64,000 bases of DNA from Microbacterium sp. Its GTDB lineage: Bacteria; Actinomycetota; Actinomycetes; Actinomycetales; Microbacteriaceae. The position numbers and the translations under genes are program-made. How positions within the stretch are numbered: the first letter of the stretch is position 1; each line of letters opens with the position of its first letter. Location: NCBI RefSeq assembly GCF_031180975.1, contig NZ_JAPSLI010000001.1:115521-179520 (forward strand), written 5' to 3'. The notes beneath the pieces are model-generated. The model saw only the letters and a list, made by a program, of their open reading frames with translations, was not told the DNA's origin and did no database searches. Of the stretch, positions 8,697 through 17,913 are shown piece by piece.

Positions 8697-11600
8697 CTAC
8701 GCGGTCGTCTTGACGGGCTCCGGGAACAGCGCGGTGAACAGGTTCCCGACCCACTCCAGCAGGTCCGGGCCGTCCGGGCCGGGCATCGGCACGACCAGGG
8801 CCTCTCCCCCGCCGACCAGCTTCGCCTTCGGGTACAGCCGCTGCAGACGCACCTTCATGGAGTCCTCGAAGCGCGCCGGGGCGACCCGCAGGTTCGACCC
8901 CATCGCCACCACGTCGGTGAGACCCGCGCGCGCGGCCCGGCGCCGCAGGCGCGCCACCTTCACCAGGGTCACGACCTCCTCCGGCGGCGTGCCGTACCGG
9001 TCGGTGAGCTCCTCCACCACCAGGTCGATCGCGTCGTCCGCCGCGGATGCCGTGGCCGACGACGACAGCTTCTGGTAGGCCTCCAGGCGCAGCCGTTCGC
9101 TGTCGATGTAGTGCTCGGGGATGCGCGCATCCACCGGCAGTTCCAGACGCAGCTCGGCATCCGTCGCGGTGTCCTCGCCGCGGAAGGTCGCCACGGCCTC
9201 GCCGATCATCCGCAGGTACAGGTCGAAGCCGACGCCCGCGATGTGGCCGGCCTGCTCCGCGCCGAGCAGGTTGCCCGCGCCGCGCAGCTCGAGGTCCTTC
9301 AGCGCCACCTGCATGCCGGAGCCGAGGTCGTTGTTCACCGCGATGGTCTGCAGCCGGTCGGCGGCCGTCTCGGACAGGGGCCTCATGTCGTCGTACAGGA
9401 AGTACGCGTACGCGCGCTCGCGTCCGCGGCCGACGCGTCCGCGCAGCTGGTGCAGCTGCGACAGACCGTACTTATCAGCGCGGTCGATGATGATCGTGTT
9501 GGCGTTGGAGATGTCCAGGCCGGTCTCGATGATCGTGGTGGACACCAGCACGTCGTACTTGCGCTCCCAGAAGTCGTCGACGACCTGCTCCAGCTGGTGC
9601 TCGCCCATCTTGCCGTGCGCGACCGCGATGCGCGCCTCCGGCACGAGTTCGGCGAGTTCCGCGGCCACGCGCTGGATCGACTGCACCCGGTTGTGCACGA
9701 AGAACACCTGTCCCTCGCGGAGGATCTCCCGGCGGATCGCCGCCGCGATCTGCTTGTCGCTGCGCGGCCCGACGAACGACAGGATCGGATGCCGGTCCTC
9801 CGGCGGCGTCTGGAGGGTGGACATCTCCCGGATGCCGGTGACCGCCATCTCCAGGGTCCGCGGGATCGGCGTGGCGCTCATCGCCAGGATGTCGACGTTG
9901 GTCTTCAGCTTCTTCAGGGCGTCCTTGTGCTCGACGCCGAACCGCTGCTCCTCGTCGATGATGAGCAGGCCGAGGTCCTTGAACCGCACCTGCTCGGTGA
10001 GGATGCGGTGCGTGCCGATCACCATGTCGATCGAACCGTCCAGCAGACCCTGCACCACCTGGCGGGCCTCCTTGTCGGTCTGGAAGCGCGACAGCGAGCG
10101 CACCTTCACCGGGAACCCGGCGAAACGCTCGGTGAACGTCTCCAGGTGCTGCTTCACGAGCAGCGTGGTCGGCACCAGCATGGCGACCTGCTTGCTGTCC
10201 TGGATGGCCTTGAACGCTGCGCGCACGGCGACCTCGGTCTTACCGAACCCGACGTCGCCCGACAGCAGCCGGTCCATCGGGATCGGCCGCTCCATGTCGG
10301 CCTTGATCTCGTCGATGGTCTGCAGCTGGTCGGGGGTCTCCGCGAACGGGAACGCCTCCTCCAGCTCTCGCTGCCACGGGGTGTCCGGTCCGAACGCGTG
10401 CCCCTTGGCGCTCATCCGCGCCGAGTAGAGCTTGACCAGCTCGACGGCGATGTCGCGCACCGCCTTGCGCGCCCTGCCCTTGGCCGCGGCCCAGTCGCTG
10501 CCGCCCATCTTCGACAGGGTCGGCGCCTCGCCGCCGACGTACTTCGACAGCAGATCGAGCTGGTCGGTGGGCACGAACAGCTTGTCGCCCGGATAGCCGC
10601 GCTTGGACGGCGCATACTCCAGCACCAGGTACTCGCGGGTCGATTTCACGGCATTGCGGCCGCCGCTGGACACCTCGCGCTTGGTCAGTTCCACGAACCG
10701 GCCGATGCCGTGCGTGGTGTGCACGACGAAGTCGCCGGGCTTCAGCTGCAGCGGGTCGACGACGTTGCGGCGGCGGGATGCGAGCTTCTTGACGACGCGC
10801 TGGTCGCCGCCGATCGTGCGCCCGTAGAACTCGTTGTCGGTGAGCACCGCCAGCCGGGCGTCCGCGACCTGGAAGCCGGACTCGACCGACCCGGTGACGA
10901 GGGTGGCGACACCCGCCTCGGGCGCCTCAGCGAGGTCGTCGACCATGCGCGCGGCGATGCCGCGGTCGCTGAGCACGTCGCGGGCGCGTTCCACCAGTCC
11001 GTGCCCCGACGCGATGACGACGACGCGCCAGCCCTCCCGCAGCCGCCCGTCGACGAACGAGATCGCCCCGTCGACGTTGCCGTGGAAGGACGGGATGATG
11101 GACGCGCCGAGGTTCGCGGCATCCGCGTCGTCGATGGCGAAGGGGCTCAGCCGCCACCACACGCCGTCACGGTCGCGGACGATCTCCCGCAGCCGCGCGA
11201 TGGAGAGGAAGTCGCCGGCGCCGAGGTCGATGGGCGCGGACGCCCCCGAGGTCGCCGCGCTCCACGCCGCGTCCAGGAACTCGCGGTTCGTCTCGCCCAG
11301 GTTCTGTGCGCGCGCACTGGCCCGCTCCGGGTCGACGACCGCGGCGGCCGTCCCCTCGGGCAGGTACTCGGCGAGGCTCACGAGCGGCCCGGCGACGGCG
11401 GGGAGCAGCGACTCCATACCCTCCACGGGGATCCCCTGGGCCATCTTCTCCAGCATCCCGGAGATCGCGGGGAAGCCGCCGACGAGCTGCGCGGCGCGCT
11501 CGCGCACCTCGGGGGTGAGCAGCAGCTCCCGGCTGGCGGGCAGCTCGACGACGTCGATGTCGCCGGGCAGCGAGCGCTGGTCGGCGACCGAGAACGCGCG

Positions 11601-12230
11601 GATCTGGTCGATCTCGTCGCCGAAGAACTCCACCCGCACCGGGTGATCGGCTGTCGGCGGGAAGACGTCGAGGATGCCGCCGCGCACCGCGAACTCGCCG
11701 CGCCGCGACACCATGTCCACCCGGGAGTACGCCCGTTCGACGAGGCTCTCCACGGCCTGCTCGAGTTCGGTGCCGCGTACTCCGACGCGCAGCTCGAGAG
11801 GAGCCGCGTCGCCGAGGTTCGCCGCCAGCGGCTGCAGGGCCGCGCGGACCGATGCGACGACGACGAGCGGGCGGCTGCCGTCCCACGTGGCGATGCGGCG
11901 AAGCGTCTCCAGGCGGCGGCCGACGGTGTCGGGGCTGGGGCTGAGCCGCTCGTGCGGCAGCGTCTCCCAGGCGGGGAAGGTCAGGATCTCGGCGTCGGCG
12001 AGGTAGCTGCCGAACGCCGCGGCGACGGTCTCGGCCCGGCGTCCGGTCGGGGTGACGACGAGAGCGGATGCCGGCAGGCCGGCCTGTCCGCGCCGCTCCA
12101 GGAGCCCGGCGATGACGGGCACGTCGAGTCCGTCCACGACGGAGATGTCGGCGTCGGTCTTTGCCCAGGCGAGCGCGTCACGGTACAGGTTCGCCTCTTC
12201 CAAGGCGCGCAGAATCCCCGGAACAGTCAC
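8697..12230 (-). CDS. mfd: Transcription-repair coupling factor Mfd
   Basis: Superfamily 2 DNA translocase that displaces stalled RNA polymerase and recruits UvrA. The 1177 residues are of normal length. The order is a UvrB-like N-terminal module, an RNAP-interacting CarD-like domain (around GDFVVHTTHGIGRFVELTKRE), the translocase with Walker A GDVGFGKTEVA and the DEEQRFG box, then the TRG region and C-terminal domain (RLELPVDARIPEHYI). The GTG start lies 6 nt after TAGACT, a hexamer that overlaps the end of the rarD stop codon. Confidence 0.97.
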   Translation of the reverse strand: MTVPGILRALEEANLYRDALAWAKTDADISVVDGLDVPVIAGLLERRGQAGLPASALVVTPTGRRAETVAAAFGSYLADAEILTFPAWETLPHERLSPSPDTVGRRLETLRRIATWDGSRPLVVVASVRAALQPLAANLGDAAPLELRVGVRGTELEQAVESLVERAYSRVDMVSRRGEFAVRGGILDVFPPTADHPVRVEFFGDEIDQIRAFSVADQRSLPGDIDVVELPASRELLLTPEVRERAAQLVGGFPAISGMLEKMAQGIPVEGMESLLPAVAGPLVSLAEYLPEGTAAAVVDPERASARAQNLGETNREFLDAAWSAATSGASAPIDLGAGDFLSIARLREIVRDRDGVWWRLSPFAIDDADAANLGASIIPSFHGNVDGAISFVDGRLREGWRVVVIASGHGLVERARDVLSDRGIAARMVDDLAEAPEAGVATLVTGSVESGFQVADARLAVLTDNEFYGRTIGGDQRVVKKLASRRRNVVDPLQLKPGDFVVHTTHGIGRFVELTKREVSSGGRNAVKSTREYLVLEYAPSKRGYPGDKLFVPTDQLDLLSKYVGGEAPTLSKMGGSDWAAAKGRARKAVRDIAVELVKLYSARMSAKGHAFGPDTPWQRELEEAFPFAETPDQLQTIDEIKADMERPIPMDRLLSGDVGFGKTEVAVRAAFKAIQDSKQVAMLVPTTLLVKQHLETFTERFAGFPVKVRSLSRFQTDKEARQVVQGLLDGSIDMVIGTHRILTEQVRFKDLGLLIIDEEQRFGVEHKDALKKLKTNVDILAMSATPIPRTLEMAVTGIREMSTLQTPPEDRHPILSFVGPRSDKQIAAAIRREILREGQVFFVHNRVQSIQRVAAELAELVPEARIAVAHGKMGEHQLEQVVDDFWERKYDVLVSTTIIETGLDISNANTIIIDRADKYGLSQLHQLRGRVGRGRERAYAYFLYDDMRPLSETAADRLQTIAVNNDLGSGMQVALKDLELRGAGNLLGAEQAGHIAGVGFDLYLRMIGEAVATFRGEDTATDAELRLELPVDARIPEHYIDSERLRLEAYQKLSSSATASAADDAIDLVVEELTDRYGTPPEEVVTLVKVARLRRRAARAGLTDVVAMGSNLRVAPARFEDSMKVRLQRLYPKAKLVGGGEALVVPMPGPDGPDLLEWVGNLFTALFPEPVKTTA

Positions 12231-12236
12231 CGGACG

Positions 12237-12242
12237 AGTCTA
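12237..12242 (-). promoter_or_regulatory. -10-like TAGACT of mfd
   Basis: TAGACT with a 6-nt gap to GTG. It includes the rarD stop codon, so mfd can be transcribed independently of the gene just upstream. Confidence 0.45.
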
Positions 12243-13133
12243 GTCACCACCGCCGACACGGGGGCTGCGGGTGCGACGGAAACCATCGGCGGCGAGGATC
12301 GCGAGTGCGACGGCGAGGATGCCGTACACGATCAGGTCCGCGCCTTGCATGCGCTCCCCCAGCAGCAGCGCCACCACCACCAGCAGGACCGGCTCCGCGT
12401 AGCTGAGCAGCCCGAACACCGGCATCGACAGCATCGAGGATGCCGCCAGGTACAGGGTCATCGCCAGGGCGCTGGCGAAGCCGATGCCGAGCAGGGCCGC
12501 CAGTTCCGCGCCGGGCAGCGGTCCGGGTGCGGCGGTGGCGAGGAACAGCACCGCGACCGGCAGCATCGCGGCCGTCTCCGCGCCGAACACGATCGGCGCG
12601 TCGAGGCCGAAGCGCTGGCGCAGCACGAAGTAGAGGGTGTACGGGATGCAGATCACCAGCGTGACCCAGGACAGCTCCGGTGTCCCGGCGAGCTTCACGG
12701 CGACGGCGACCGCCGCCATGGCCACCACGAGCCACTGCATCCGGCTGACGTGATGGCGCATCAGGAACCGCCCGCCCAGCACGAGGCAGATCGGCAGCAG
12801 CAGGTAGCCGAGCGAAGCGTCCAGCGCGTGGCCGTGCATGGGCGCCCACATGAACAGCCACAGCTGCACGCCCACGATGCCGGCCAACAGGAGCGCGAGC
12901 AGCGGCATCCACCACCGCGAGCGCAGCCGTCGCCACAGCACCAGCAGCGCGAGCCGCGCCCCGGGGTGGACCAGCGCGGCGGCATAGCACAGCAGCGTGA
13001 TGAGCACCCGCCACGCGAACACCACTTCCGCGGACGACGAGACCAGCCCGGCGAGGTAGAAGATGCCGCCGAACAGCGCCGACGCGATCAGTGAGACGGC
13101 CACGCCACGCGGCGATGAGTGCTGCACCGGCAC
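12240..13133 (-). CDS. rarD: RarD/EamA-type drug-metabolite transporter
   Basis: Ten-helix DMT-superfamily inner-membrane transporter of 297 residues. It resembles RarD in the diagnostic stretch where a GxxLxFxWA element (VQLWLFMWAPMHGHALDASLGY) is followed by RMQWLVV, and in SYAEPVLLVVVALLLGE near the end. RarD substrates are not established. The GTG start has a good SD (AAGGAGG). It ends 9 bp before mfd on the same strand. Confidence 0.8.
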   Translation of the reverse strand: MPVQHSSPRGVAVSLIASALFGGIFYLAGLVSSSAEVVFAWRVLITLLCYAAALVHPGARLALLVLWRRLRSRWWMPLLALLLAGIVGVQLWLFMWAPMHGHALDASLGYLLLPICLVLGGRFLMRHHVSRMQWLVVAMAAVAVAVKLAGTPELSWVTLVICIPYTLYFVLRQRFGLDAPIVFGAETAAMLPVAVLFLATAAPGPLPGAELAALLGIGFASALAMTLYLAASSMLSMPVFGLLSYAEPVLLVVVALLLGERMQGADLIVYGILAVALAILAADGFRRTRSPRVGGGD

Positions 13134-13211
13134 GGCCGTCCTCCTTGGTCGTCACGGCCGGCGGCCGCTGTACGGACAAGCCTACGCGGCGGCGGGAGGG
13201 GTACCGCTCAC

Positions 13212-13217
13212 TACGCT
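13212..13217 (+). promoter_or_regulatory. -10-like TACGCT of the GNAT gene
   Basis: TACGCT, then GGTGCG, then ATG: the same 6-nt spacing seen at other genes here. It supports ATG 13224 over the longer track ORF. Confidence 0.45.
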
Positions 13218-13223
13218 GGTGCG

Positions 13224-13790
13224 ATGCGCCCCGTGACCCTGCACACCGAACGGCTCGTCCTCAGCATCCCCACCGGCGACGACGTGGATGCGATCACGGC
13301 CGCCTGTCAGGATCCGGAGGTGCCGCGCTGGACCACCGTGCCGAGCCCGTACACCCGCGAACACGGCGAGGAGTTCGTCGAGAAGGTCGCAGCGTGGTGG
13401 GACGAGGGAGCGGAGACCGTGTGGGCGGTCCGCCGCGACGGCGAGCTCGCCGGCATGATCGGGCTGCACCGCATCACCGAGCACCCGCACGGCGGCGACG
13501 CGGAGATCGGCTACTGGGGCGTCGCGCGGTTCCGCGGTCAGGGCGTGATGACCGAGGCAGCCCACGCGGTGGTGAAATGGGCGTTCGGCGAGCTCGGGCT
13601 GGTGCGGTTGGGCTGGCGGGCGGTCGTCGGCAACGTGCCGTCTGCGCGCACCGCGCGCGCCGTCGGATTCCGCTACGAGGGGACGCTGCGGCAGGGGCTC
13701 ACCAGCCCGCGCGGCCGGGACGACGGCTGGATCGGCGGCCTGCTGGCATCCGACGACCGCACCCCGGTCGACTGGCCGGTGCTGTCCTGA
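13224..13790 (+). CDS. GNAT family N-acetyltransferase (RimJ/RimL-like)
   Basis: A 188-residue acetyl-CoA-dependent acetyltransferase. LHTERLVLSIPTGDD is the usual RimJ/RimL-like N-terminus. IGYWGVARFRGQGVMTEAAHAVVKWAF contains the acetyl-CoA pyrophosphate loop (RGQGVMTEA), followed by NVPSARTARAVGFRYEG. The acceptor (protein N-terminus, small molecule or other) cannot be told from sequence. The 35 extra residues of the track ORF extend through the promoter-like hexamer and are rejected. Confidence 0.85.
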   Translation: MRPVTLHTERLVLSIPTGDDVDAITAACQDPEVPRWTTVPSPYTREHGEEFVEKVAAWWDEGAETVWAVRRDGELAGMIGLHRITEHPHGGDAEIGYWGVARFRGQGVMTEAAHAVVKWAFGELGLVRLGWRAVVGNVPSARTARAVGFRYEGTLRQGLTSPRGRDDGWIGGLLASDDRTPVDWPVLS

Positions 13791-13832
13791 CTCGAACCGG
13801 CCCGGGTCGTTCCCGAAGTCGGATGCCGGTGG

Positions 13833-13838
13833 CAGGAT
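13833..13838 (+). promoter_or_regulatory. -10-like CAGGAT of the Fpg/Nei gene
   Basis: CAGGAT, 6 nt, ATG. It matches the -10 pattern only at positions 2 and 6; the fixed spacing is the main support. Confidence 0.3.
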
Positions 13839-13844
13839 GAACCC

Positions 13845-14708
13845 ATGCCGGAGATGCCGGAGGTCCAAGGCCTGGTCGACTTCCTGTCCGCCCGCGCGAC
13901 GGGACGCACCATCACGCGCGTCAGCGTGGGCGCGATCGCGGCGCTGAAGACGTTCGACCCGCCCGTGCACGCGCTGCAGGACGCCACGGTGACCGCTGCG
14001 GCCCGGTACGGGAAGTTCGTCGACCTGGCGTGCGGCGACGGCCTGCACCTGGTCTTCCACCTCGCCAAGGCCGGCTGGCTGCGCTGGTACGACGAGCTGC
14101 CGAAGACCCTCATCCGCCCCGGCAAGAGCCCGATCGCCGTCCGTGTCGCGTTGAACGACGGGTCCGGGTTCGACCTCACCGAGGCCGGCACCAAGAAGTC
14201 GCTCGCGGTGTACGTCGTCCGCGACCCGCAGGAGGTCCCCGGCATCGCTCGGCTCGGACCCGACCCGCTCGACCCGGGGTTCACGCGGGAGGCGTTCGGC
14301 GGGATGCTGGCAGGCAAGCGCACCCAGATCAAGGGGCTGCTGCGGGATCAGGCAGTGATCGCGGGGATCGGCAACGCGTACTCCGATGAGATCCTGCACG
14401 CGGCGAGGATGTCGCCGTACGCGATCGCCGCCAACCTGGCCGAAGACGACGTCGACCGGCTCTACGAGGCGATGCAGACGACGCTGACGGATGCCGTGAA
14501 GGCCGCCTCCGGCAAGCCGCCCGCCGATCTGAAGGACGCCAAGCGCGCCGGCTTCCGCGTGCACGCCCGGCGGGGCGAGGCGTGCCCGGTGTGCGGGGAC
14601 ACCGTCCGCAGCGTGTTCTTCGCCGACCGTTCGCTGGAGTACTGCCCCACCTGCCAGACGGGCGAGAAGCCCCTCGCCGACCGCCGGCTGTCCAGGCTGC
14701 TGAAGTGA
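13845..14708 (+). CDS. Fpg/Nei family DNA glycosylase
   Basis: Base-excision DNA glycosylase/AP lyase for oxidised bases, 287 residues. The N-terminus MPEMPEVQ supplies the catalytic Pro1 (after Met removal) and Glu2. The beta-hairpin lysine lies in ARYGKFVDL, the helix-two-turn-helix in LRDQAVIAGIGNAYSDEILHAA, and a C-terminal CPVC...CPTC zinc finger closes the protein. MPExPEV favours Fpg (MutM) over Nei, but lineage-specific actinobacterial paralogues exist, so no symbol is given. Confidence 0.9.
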   Translation: MPEMPEVQGLVDFLSARATGRTITRVSVGAIAALKTFDPPVHALQDATVTAAARYGKFVDLACGDGLHLVFHLAKAGWLRWYDELPKTLIRPGKSPIAVRVALNDGSGFDLTEAGTKKSLAVYVVRDPQEVPGIARLGPDPLDPGFTREAFGGMLAGKRTQIKGLLRDQAVIAGIGNAYSDEILHAARMSPYAIAANLAEDDVDRLYEAMQTTLTDAVKAASGKPPADLKDAKRAGFRVHARRGEACPVCGDTVRSVFFADRSLEYCPTCQTGEKPLADRRLSRLLK

Positions 14709-14760
14709 TCGACGGCGCCTTCCGCATGCACGGGAATGAAAACCGATCCCGCGCGTTGAG

Positions 14761-14766
14761 TACACT
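14761..14766 (+). promoter_or_regulatory. -10-like TACACT upstream of the FMN riboswitch
   Basis: Placed about 13 nt before the conserved 5' edge of the RFN element, where the transcript should start. No clear -35 match at the expected spacing. Confidence 0.4.
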
Positions 14767-14778
14767 CGGAGCATCAAC

Positions 14779-14913
14779 GTGCTCCGGGGTCGGTGAGAAT
14801 CCGAACCGGCGGTGACAGTCCGCGAACGCCTGCCACAGGCGCCGATCCGGTGGAAATCCGGAACCGACGGTGATGCGAGCAACCGCTCGCTAGTCCGGAT
14901 GAGAGGCAGCACG
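14779..14913 (+). promoter_or_regulatory. FMN riboswitch (RFN element)
   Basis: Has the conserved RFN blocks in order: GGGGTCGGTGAGAATCCGAACCGGCGGTGACAG, the variable stem (CGCCTGCCACAGGCG), GGTGGAAATCCGGAACCGACGGT, and TAGTCCGGATGAGAGGCAGCAC. It precedes ribD by about 53 nt. Because ribD has an SD-type start (GACGGAGGACGACGG), FMN probably limits translation of the rib operon, although termination cannot be excluded. Confidence 0.95.
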
Positions 14914-14966
14914 CAGCGCGACCGCGCTCGTTCGGCGATCCCCGGAGCCTCGACGGAGGACGACGG

Positions 14967-15995
14967 ATGACAGTGACCGGGGCCGAACGCGACGCCATGT
15001 CGCGTGCGCTGGCGCTCGCACTGCACGGACCGCGCGGCGTCAACCCGCAGGTCGGGGCCGTCATCCTGTCCCCTGCCGGCGAGATCCTCGCCGAGGGCTG
15101 GCACCGCGGCGCGGGCACCCCGCATGCCGAGGTCGACGCACTCTCTCGGCTTGCCCCCGACCAGGCACGGGGTGCGACGGCCGTCGTCACCCTTGAGCCG
15201 TGCAATCACACCGGGCGCACCGGGCCGTGCGCGCAGGCCCTGATCGATGCCGGCATCGCCCGCGTGGTGTACGCGTTGGACGACCCCGGCGCGGCGTCCG
15301 GCGGCGGAGCCGATCGTCTGCGCGCCGCGGGCGTCGACGTGGTCGCGGGCGAGCAGGCCGGCGACGCGCACGCGGTCATCGCGGACTGGCTCGAGGTGCA
15401 GCGCCTGGGCCGCCCGCATGTCATCGTCAAGTGGGCGCAGAGCCTCGACGGCCGCGCCGCGGCATCCGACGGCAGCAGCCAGTGGATCACCGGACCCGCC
15501 GCACGGGCCGACGTGCACCGCCGCCGGGCGCAGGCCGACGCCATCGTCGTCGGCACCGGCACCGTCCTCGCCGACGACCCCGCGCTCACCGCGCGCGACG
15601 GCGAGCGTCTACTGCCCGTTCAGCCCGTCCCCGTCGTGATCGGGACGCGCCCGGTGCCGACGGAGGCGGCACTGCGGCGGCATCCGCACGCCCCGCTGCT
15701 CTACCCGCACCACGACCTTGCCGCAGTGCTCGCCGACCTGCGCGAGCGGGGCATCCAGACCGTGTTCGTGGAGGGCGGGCCCACGCTGGCCAGCGCGTTC
15801 ATCGCCGCAGGCCTCGCCGATACGATCCTCGCCTACATCGCCCCCGTGCTGCTCGGCGGCGACCGGCTCGCGCTCACCGACATCGGCGTCACCACCATCG
15901 CCGACGCCCGCCGCCTCACCGTCGCCGAGTGGCTGCCGCTCGGCGAGGACCTGCTCGCGATCGCACACCCCGCCGGACGGGAAGAAGGAGCCTGA
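14967..15995 (+). CDS. ribD: Bifunctional riboflavin deaminase-reductase RibD
   Basis: Carries out the pyrimidine deamination and ribosyl side-chain reduction steps of riboflavin synthesis; 342 residues. The N-terminal zinc deaminase shows HAEVDAL and LEPCNHTGRTGPCAQ. The C-terminal dihydrofolate-reductase-like domain begins near RPHVIVKWAQSLDGR and includes VEGGPTLASAFI. It is the first gene of the riboswitch-controlled operon, and its TGA shares a base with the ribE ATG. Confidence 0.97.
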   Translation: MTVTGAERDAMSRALALALHGPRGVNPQVGAVILSPAGEILAEGWHRGAGTPHAEVDALSRLAPDQARGATAVVTLEPCNHTGRTGPCAQALIDAGIARVVYALDDPGAASGGGADRLRAAGVDVVAGEQAGDAHAVIADWLEVQRLGRPHVIVKWAQSLDGRAAASDGSSQWITGPAARADVHRRRAQADAIVVGTGTVLADDPALTARDGERLLPVQPVPVVIGTRPVPTEAALRRHPHAPLLYPHHDLAAVLADLRERGIQTVFVEGGPTLASAFIAAGLADTILAYIAPVLLGGDRLALTDIGVTTIADARRLTVAEWLPLGEDLLAIAHPAGREEGA

Positions 15996-16645
15996 TGTTC
16001 ACCGGAATCATCGAGGAGATCGGCGAGATCGCCGCCATCACCCCCGCGGGTGACGGCTGGCGGCTCACCGTCCGCGCACCGAAGGCGGCATCCGACGCCG
16101 TACACGGTGAGTCGATCGCCGTGTCCGGCGTGTGCCTCACTGTCGTCGACTCCACCGCCGACACCTTCGCCGCCGACGTCATGAAGCAGACGCTCGACGT
16201 CTCGGCTCTGGGAGACGTCGCCGTCGGCTCGCGCGTCAACATCGAGAAGGCGATGCCGGTGGGCGCGCGCCTGGGCGGACACATCGTGCAGGGCCACGTC
16301 GACGGCGTCGGCGTCGTGCAGGAGGTGCGCCCCGGCGACCAGTGGCGCGTGCTGCGCATCGGCATGCCCGCCGACCTCGCCCCGCTCGTGGTCGACAAGG
16401 GCTCGATCAGCGTCGCAGGCACGTCGCTCACGGTCAGCGCCGTCAGCCCCGCACCTTCGCACGGCGCGGGCGTCCAGGCGAGCGCGCACTGGTTCGAGGT
16501 GTCGCTGATCCCCGAGACCCTGGAAACCACCACCCTCGGCGCCCTCGCCCCCGGCGACCGCGTCAACCTCGAGACCGACGTCCTCGCCCGACACGTGGAG
16601 CGCCTCCTCGCGTTCCGCACCGCTCCGGAAGGAGGCTCCCGATGA
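15995..16645 (+). CDS. ribE: Riboflavin synthase alpha chain
   Basis: Dismutates two 6,7-dimethyl-8-ribityllumazines into riboflavin and the pyrimidine precursor. The 216 residues hold two lumazine-binding barrels: MFTGIIEEIG with GESIAVSGVCLTV in the first, GHIVQGHVDGVG with GSISVAGTSLTV in the second. The track shows it at the end of an ORF from 15200; the true ATG overlaps the ribD stop. Its own stop overlaps the ribBA ATG. Confidence 0.97.
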   Translation: MFTGIIEEIGEIAAITPAGDGWRLTVRAPKAASDAVHGESIAVSGVCLTVVDSTADTFAADVMKQTLDVSALGDVAVGSRVNIEKAMPVGARLGGHIVQGHVDGVGVVQEVRPGDQWRVLRIGMPADLAPLVVDKGSISVAGTSLTVSAVSPAPSHGAGVQASAHWFEVSLIPETLETTTLGALAPGDRVNLETDVLARHVERLLAFRTAPEGGSR

Positions 16646-17913
16646 GCCTTGCCACCATCCCCGAGGCCCTCGACGCGCTGCGCGCCGGCCGGCCCATCAT
16701 CGTCGCGGACGACGAGAACCGCGAGAACGAGGGCGACGTGATCCTGTCGGCCGAGCTCGCCACCCCCGAGACGGTCGCCTGGCTGGTGCGCTGGTCGTCG
16801 GGCTTCATCTGCGCGCCGATGCCCGCCGACCTTGCCGACAGCCTGAACCTGCCGCCGATGGTCGAGACGAACGAGGACGCCCGCTCCACCGCGTACACGG
16901 TGAGCGTGGATGCCGCCGAGGGCATCACCACCGGCATCAGCGCCGCCGACCGGGCCCGCACCCTCAACGTGCTCGCCGACCCGAACTCGACCGCCACCAG
17001 CATCATCCGCCCCGGACACGTGCTCCCGCTGCGCGCCGTGGACGGCGGCGTGCGCGAACGCAGCGGCCACACCGAGGCGGCGGTCGAGCTCATGCGCCTC
17101 GCCGGACTGCATCCGGTCGGCGCGATCGCCGAGGTCGTGGCGGACGACGGCAGCATGATGCGCCTGCCTGGCCTGATGGAGCTCGGCGAGCGCGACAACG
17201 TCCCGGTCATCACCATCGAACAGCTCATCGCGTACCTGAACGTGCACGAACCGCTGGAGCCGAAGGCCCCCCGCTCGCACCCGCGCCGCCGCGTCAGCCT
17301 GCGCGCCGACGCCACCGTGCCCACCGAGCACGGCACGTTCCGCTTCCTGGCGTACAAGGACCGCGTCACGGGCACCGATCACATCGCGGTCGTCTCCGGC
17401 GAGCCGGGCGAAACGTCGCTGGTTCGGGTGCACTCGGAGTGCCTGACCGGCGAGGCGTTCGGATCGCTGAAGTGCGAATGCGGCCCGCAGCTGCAGGCCG
17501 CGCTGGACGCGATCGAACAGGACGGCGGCGTTGTGATCTACATGCGCGGCCACGAGGGTCGCGGCATCGGCTTGATCAACAAACTCCGCGCGTACAGCCT
17601 GCAGGAGGACGGCCTCGACACGGTCGACGCCAACCTCGCCCTCGGCCTTCCCGCCGACGCCCGCGAGTACGCCGCTGCGGCCGGCATCCTCGCCGACCTG
17701 GGCATCTCGAAGGTGCGCCTGCTGACGAACAACACCGACAAGGTGAGCAAACTGCGCGAGCTCGGCCTGGACGTCGTCGAGCAGGTGCCGCTGATCGTGG
17801 GCGTCGGCCCCAACAACCACCAGTACCTCGAGACCAAGCGTGACCGCATGGGCCACATCATCGGCGAGACCGAGTTGGCCGAGGCGCTCGCACAGCGAAA
17901 GGATCGCGCATGA
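16642..17913 (+). CDS. ribBA: Bifunctional DHBP synthase / GTP cyclohydrolase II
   Basis: Supplies both early precursors of riboflavin. Residues about 1-200 are 3,4-dihydroxy-2-butanone-4-phosphate synthase (DDENRENEGD acidic loop, RPGHVLPLRA). Residues about 210-423 are GTP cyclohydrolase II, with zinc cysteines in HSECLTGEAFGSLKCECG and the GHEGRGIGL motif. ATGA junctions on both sides indicate translational coupling. Confidence 0.97.
   Translation: MSLATIPEALDALRAGRPIIVADDENRENEGDVILSAELATPETVAWLVRWSSGFICAPMPADLADSLNLPPMVETNEDARSTAYTVSVDAAEGITTGISAADRARTLNVLADPNSTATSIIRPGHVLPLRAVDGGVRERSGHTEAAVELMRLAGLHPVGAIAEVVADDGSMMRLPGLMELGERDNVPVITIEQLIAYLNVHEPLEPKAPRSHPRRRVSLRADATVPTEHGTFRFLAYKDRVTGTDHIAVVSGEPGETSLVRVHSECLTGEAFGSLKCECGPQLQAALDAIEQDGGVVIYMRGHEGRGIGLINKLRAYSLQEDGLDTVDANLALGLPADAREYAAAAGILADLGISKVRLLTNNTDKVSKLRELGLDVVEQVPLIVGVGPNNHQYLETKRDRMGHIIGETELAEALAQRKDRA

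Noticed and set aside
8400-13094. Plus-strand ORF of 1564 residues across mfd and rarD
   Set aside because: It is the antisense of two clear genes; composition is His/Arg/Gly/Gln-rich with no domain. High GC produces long shadow ORFs of this type throughout the track.
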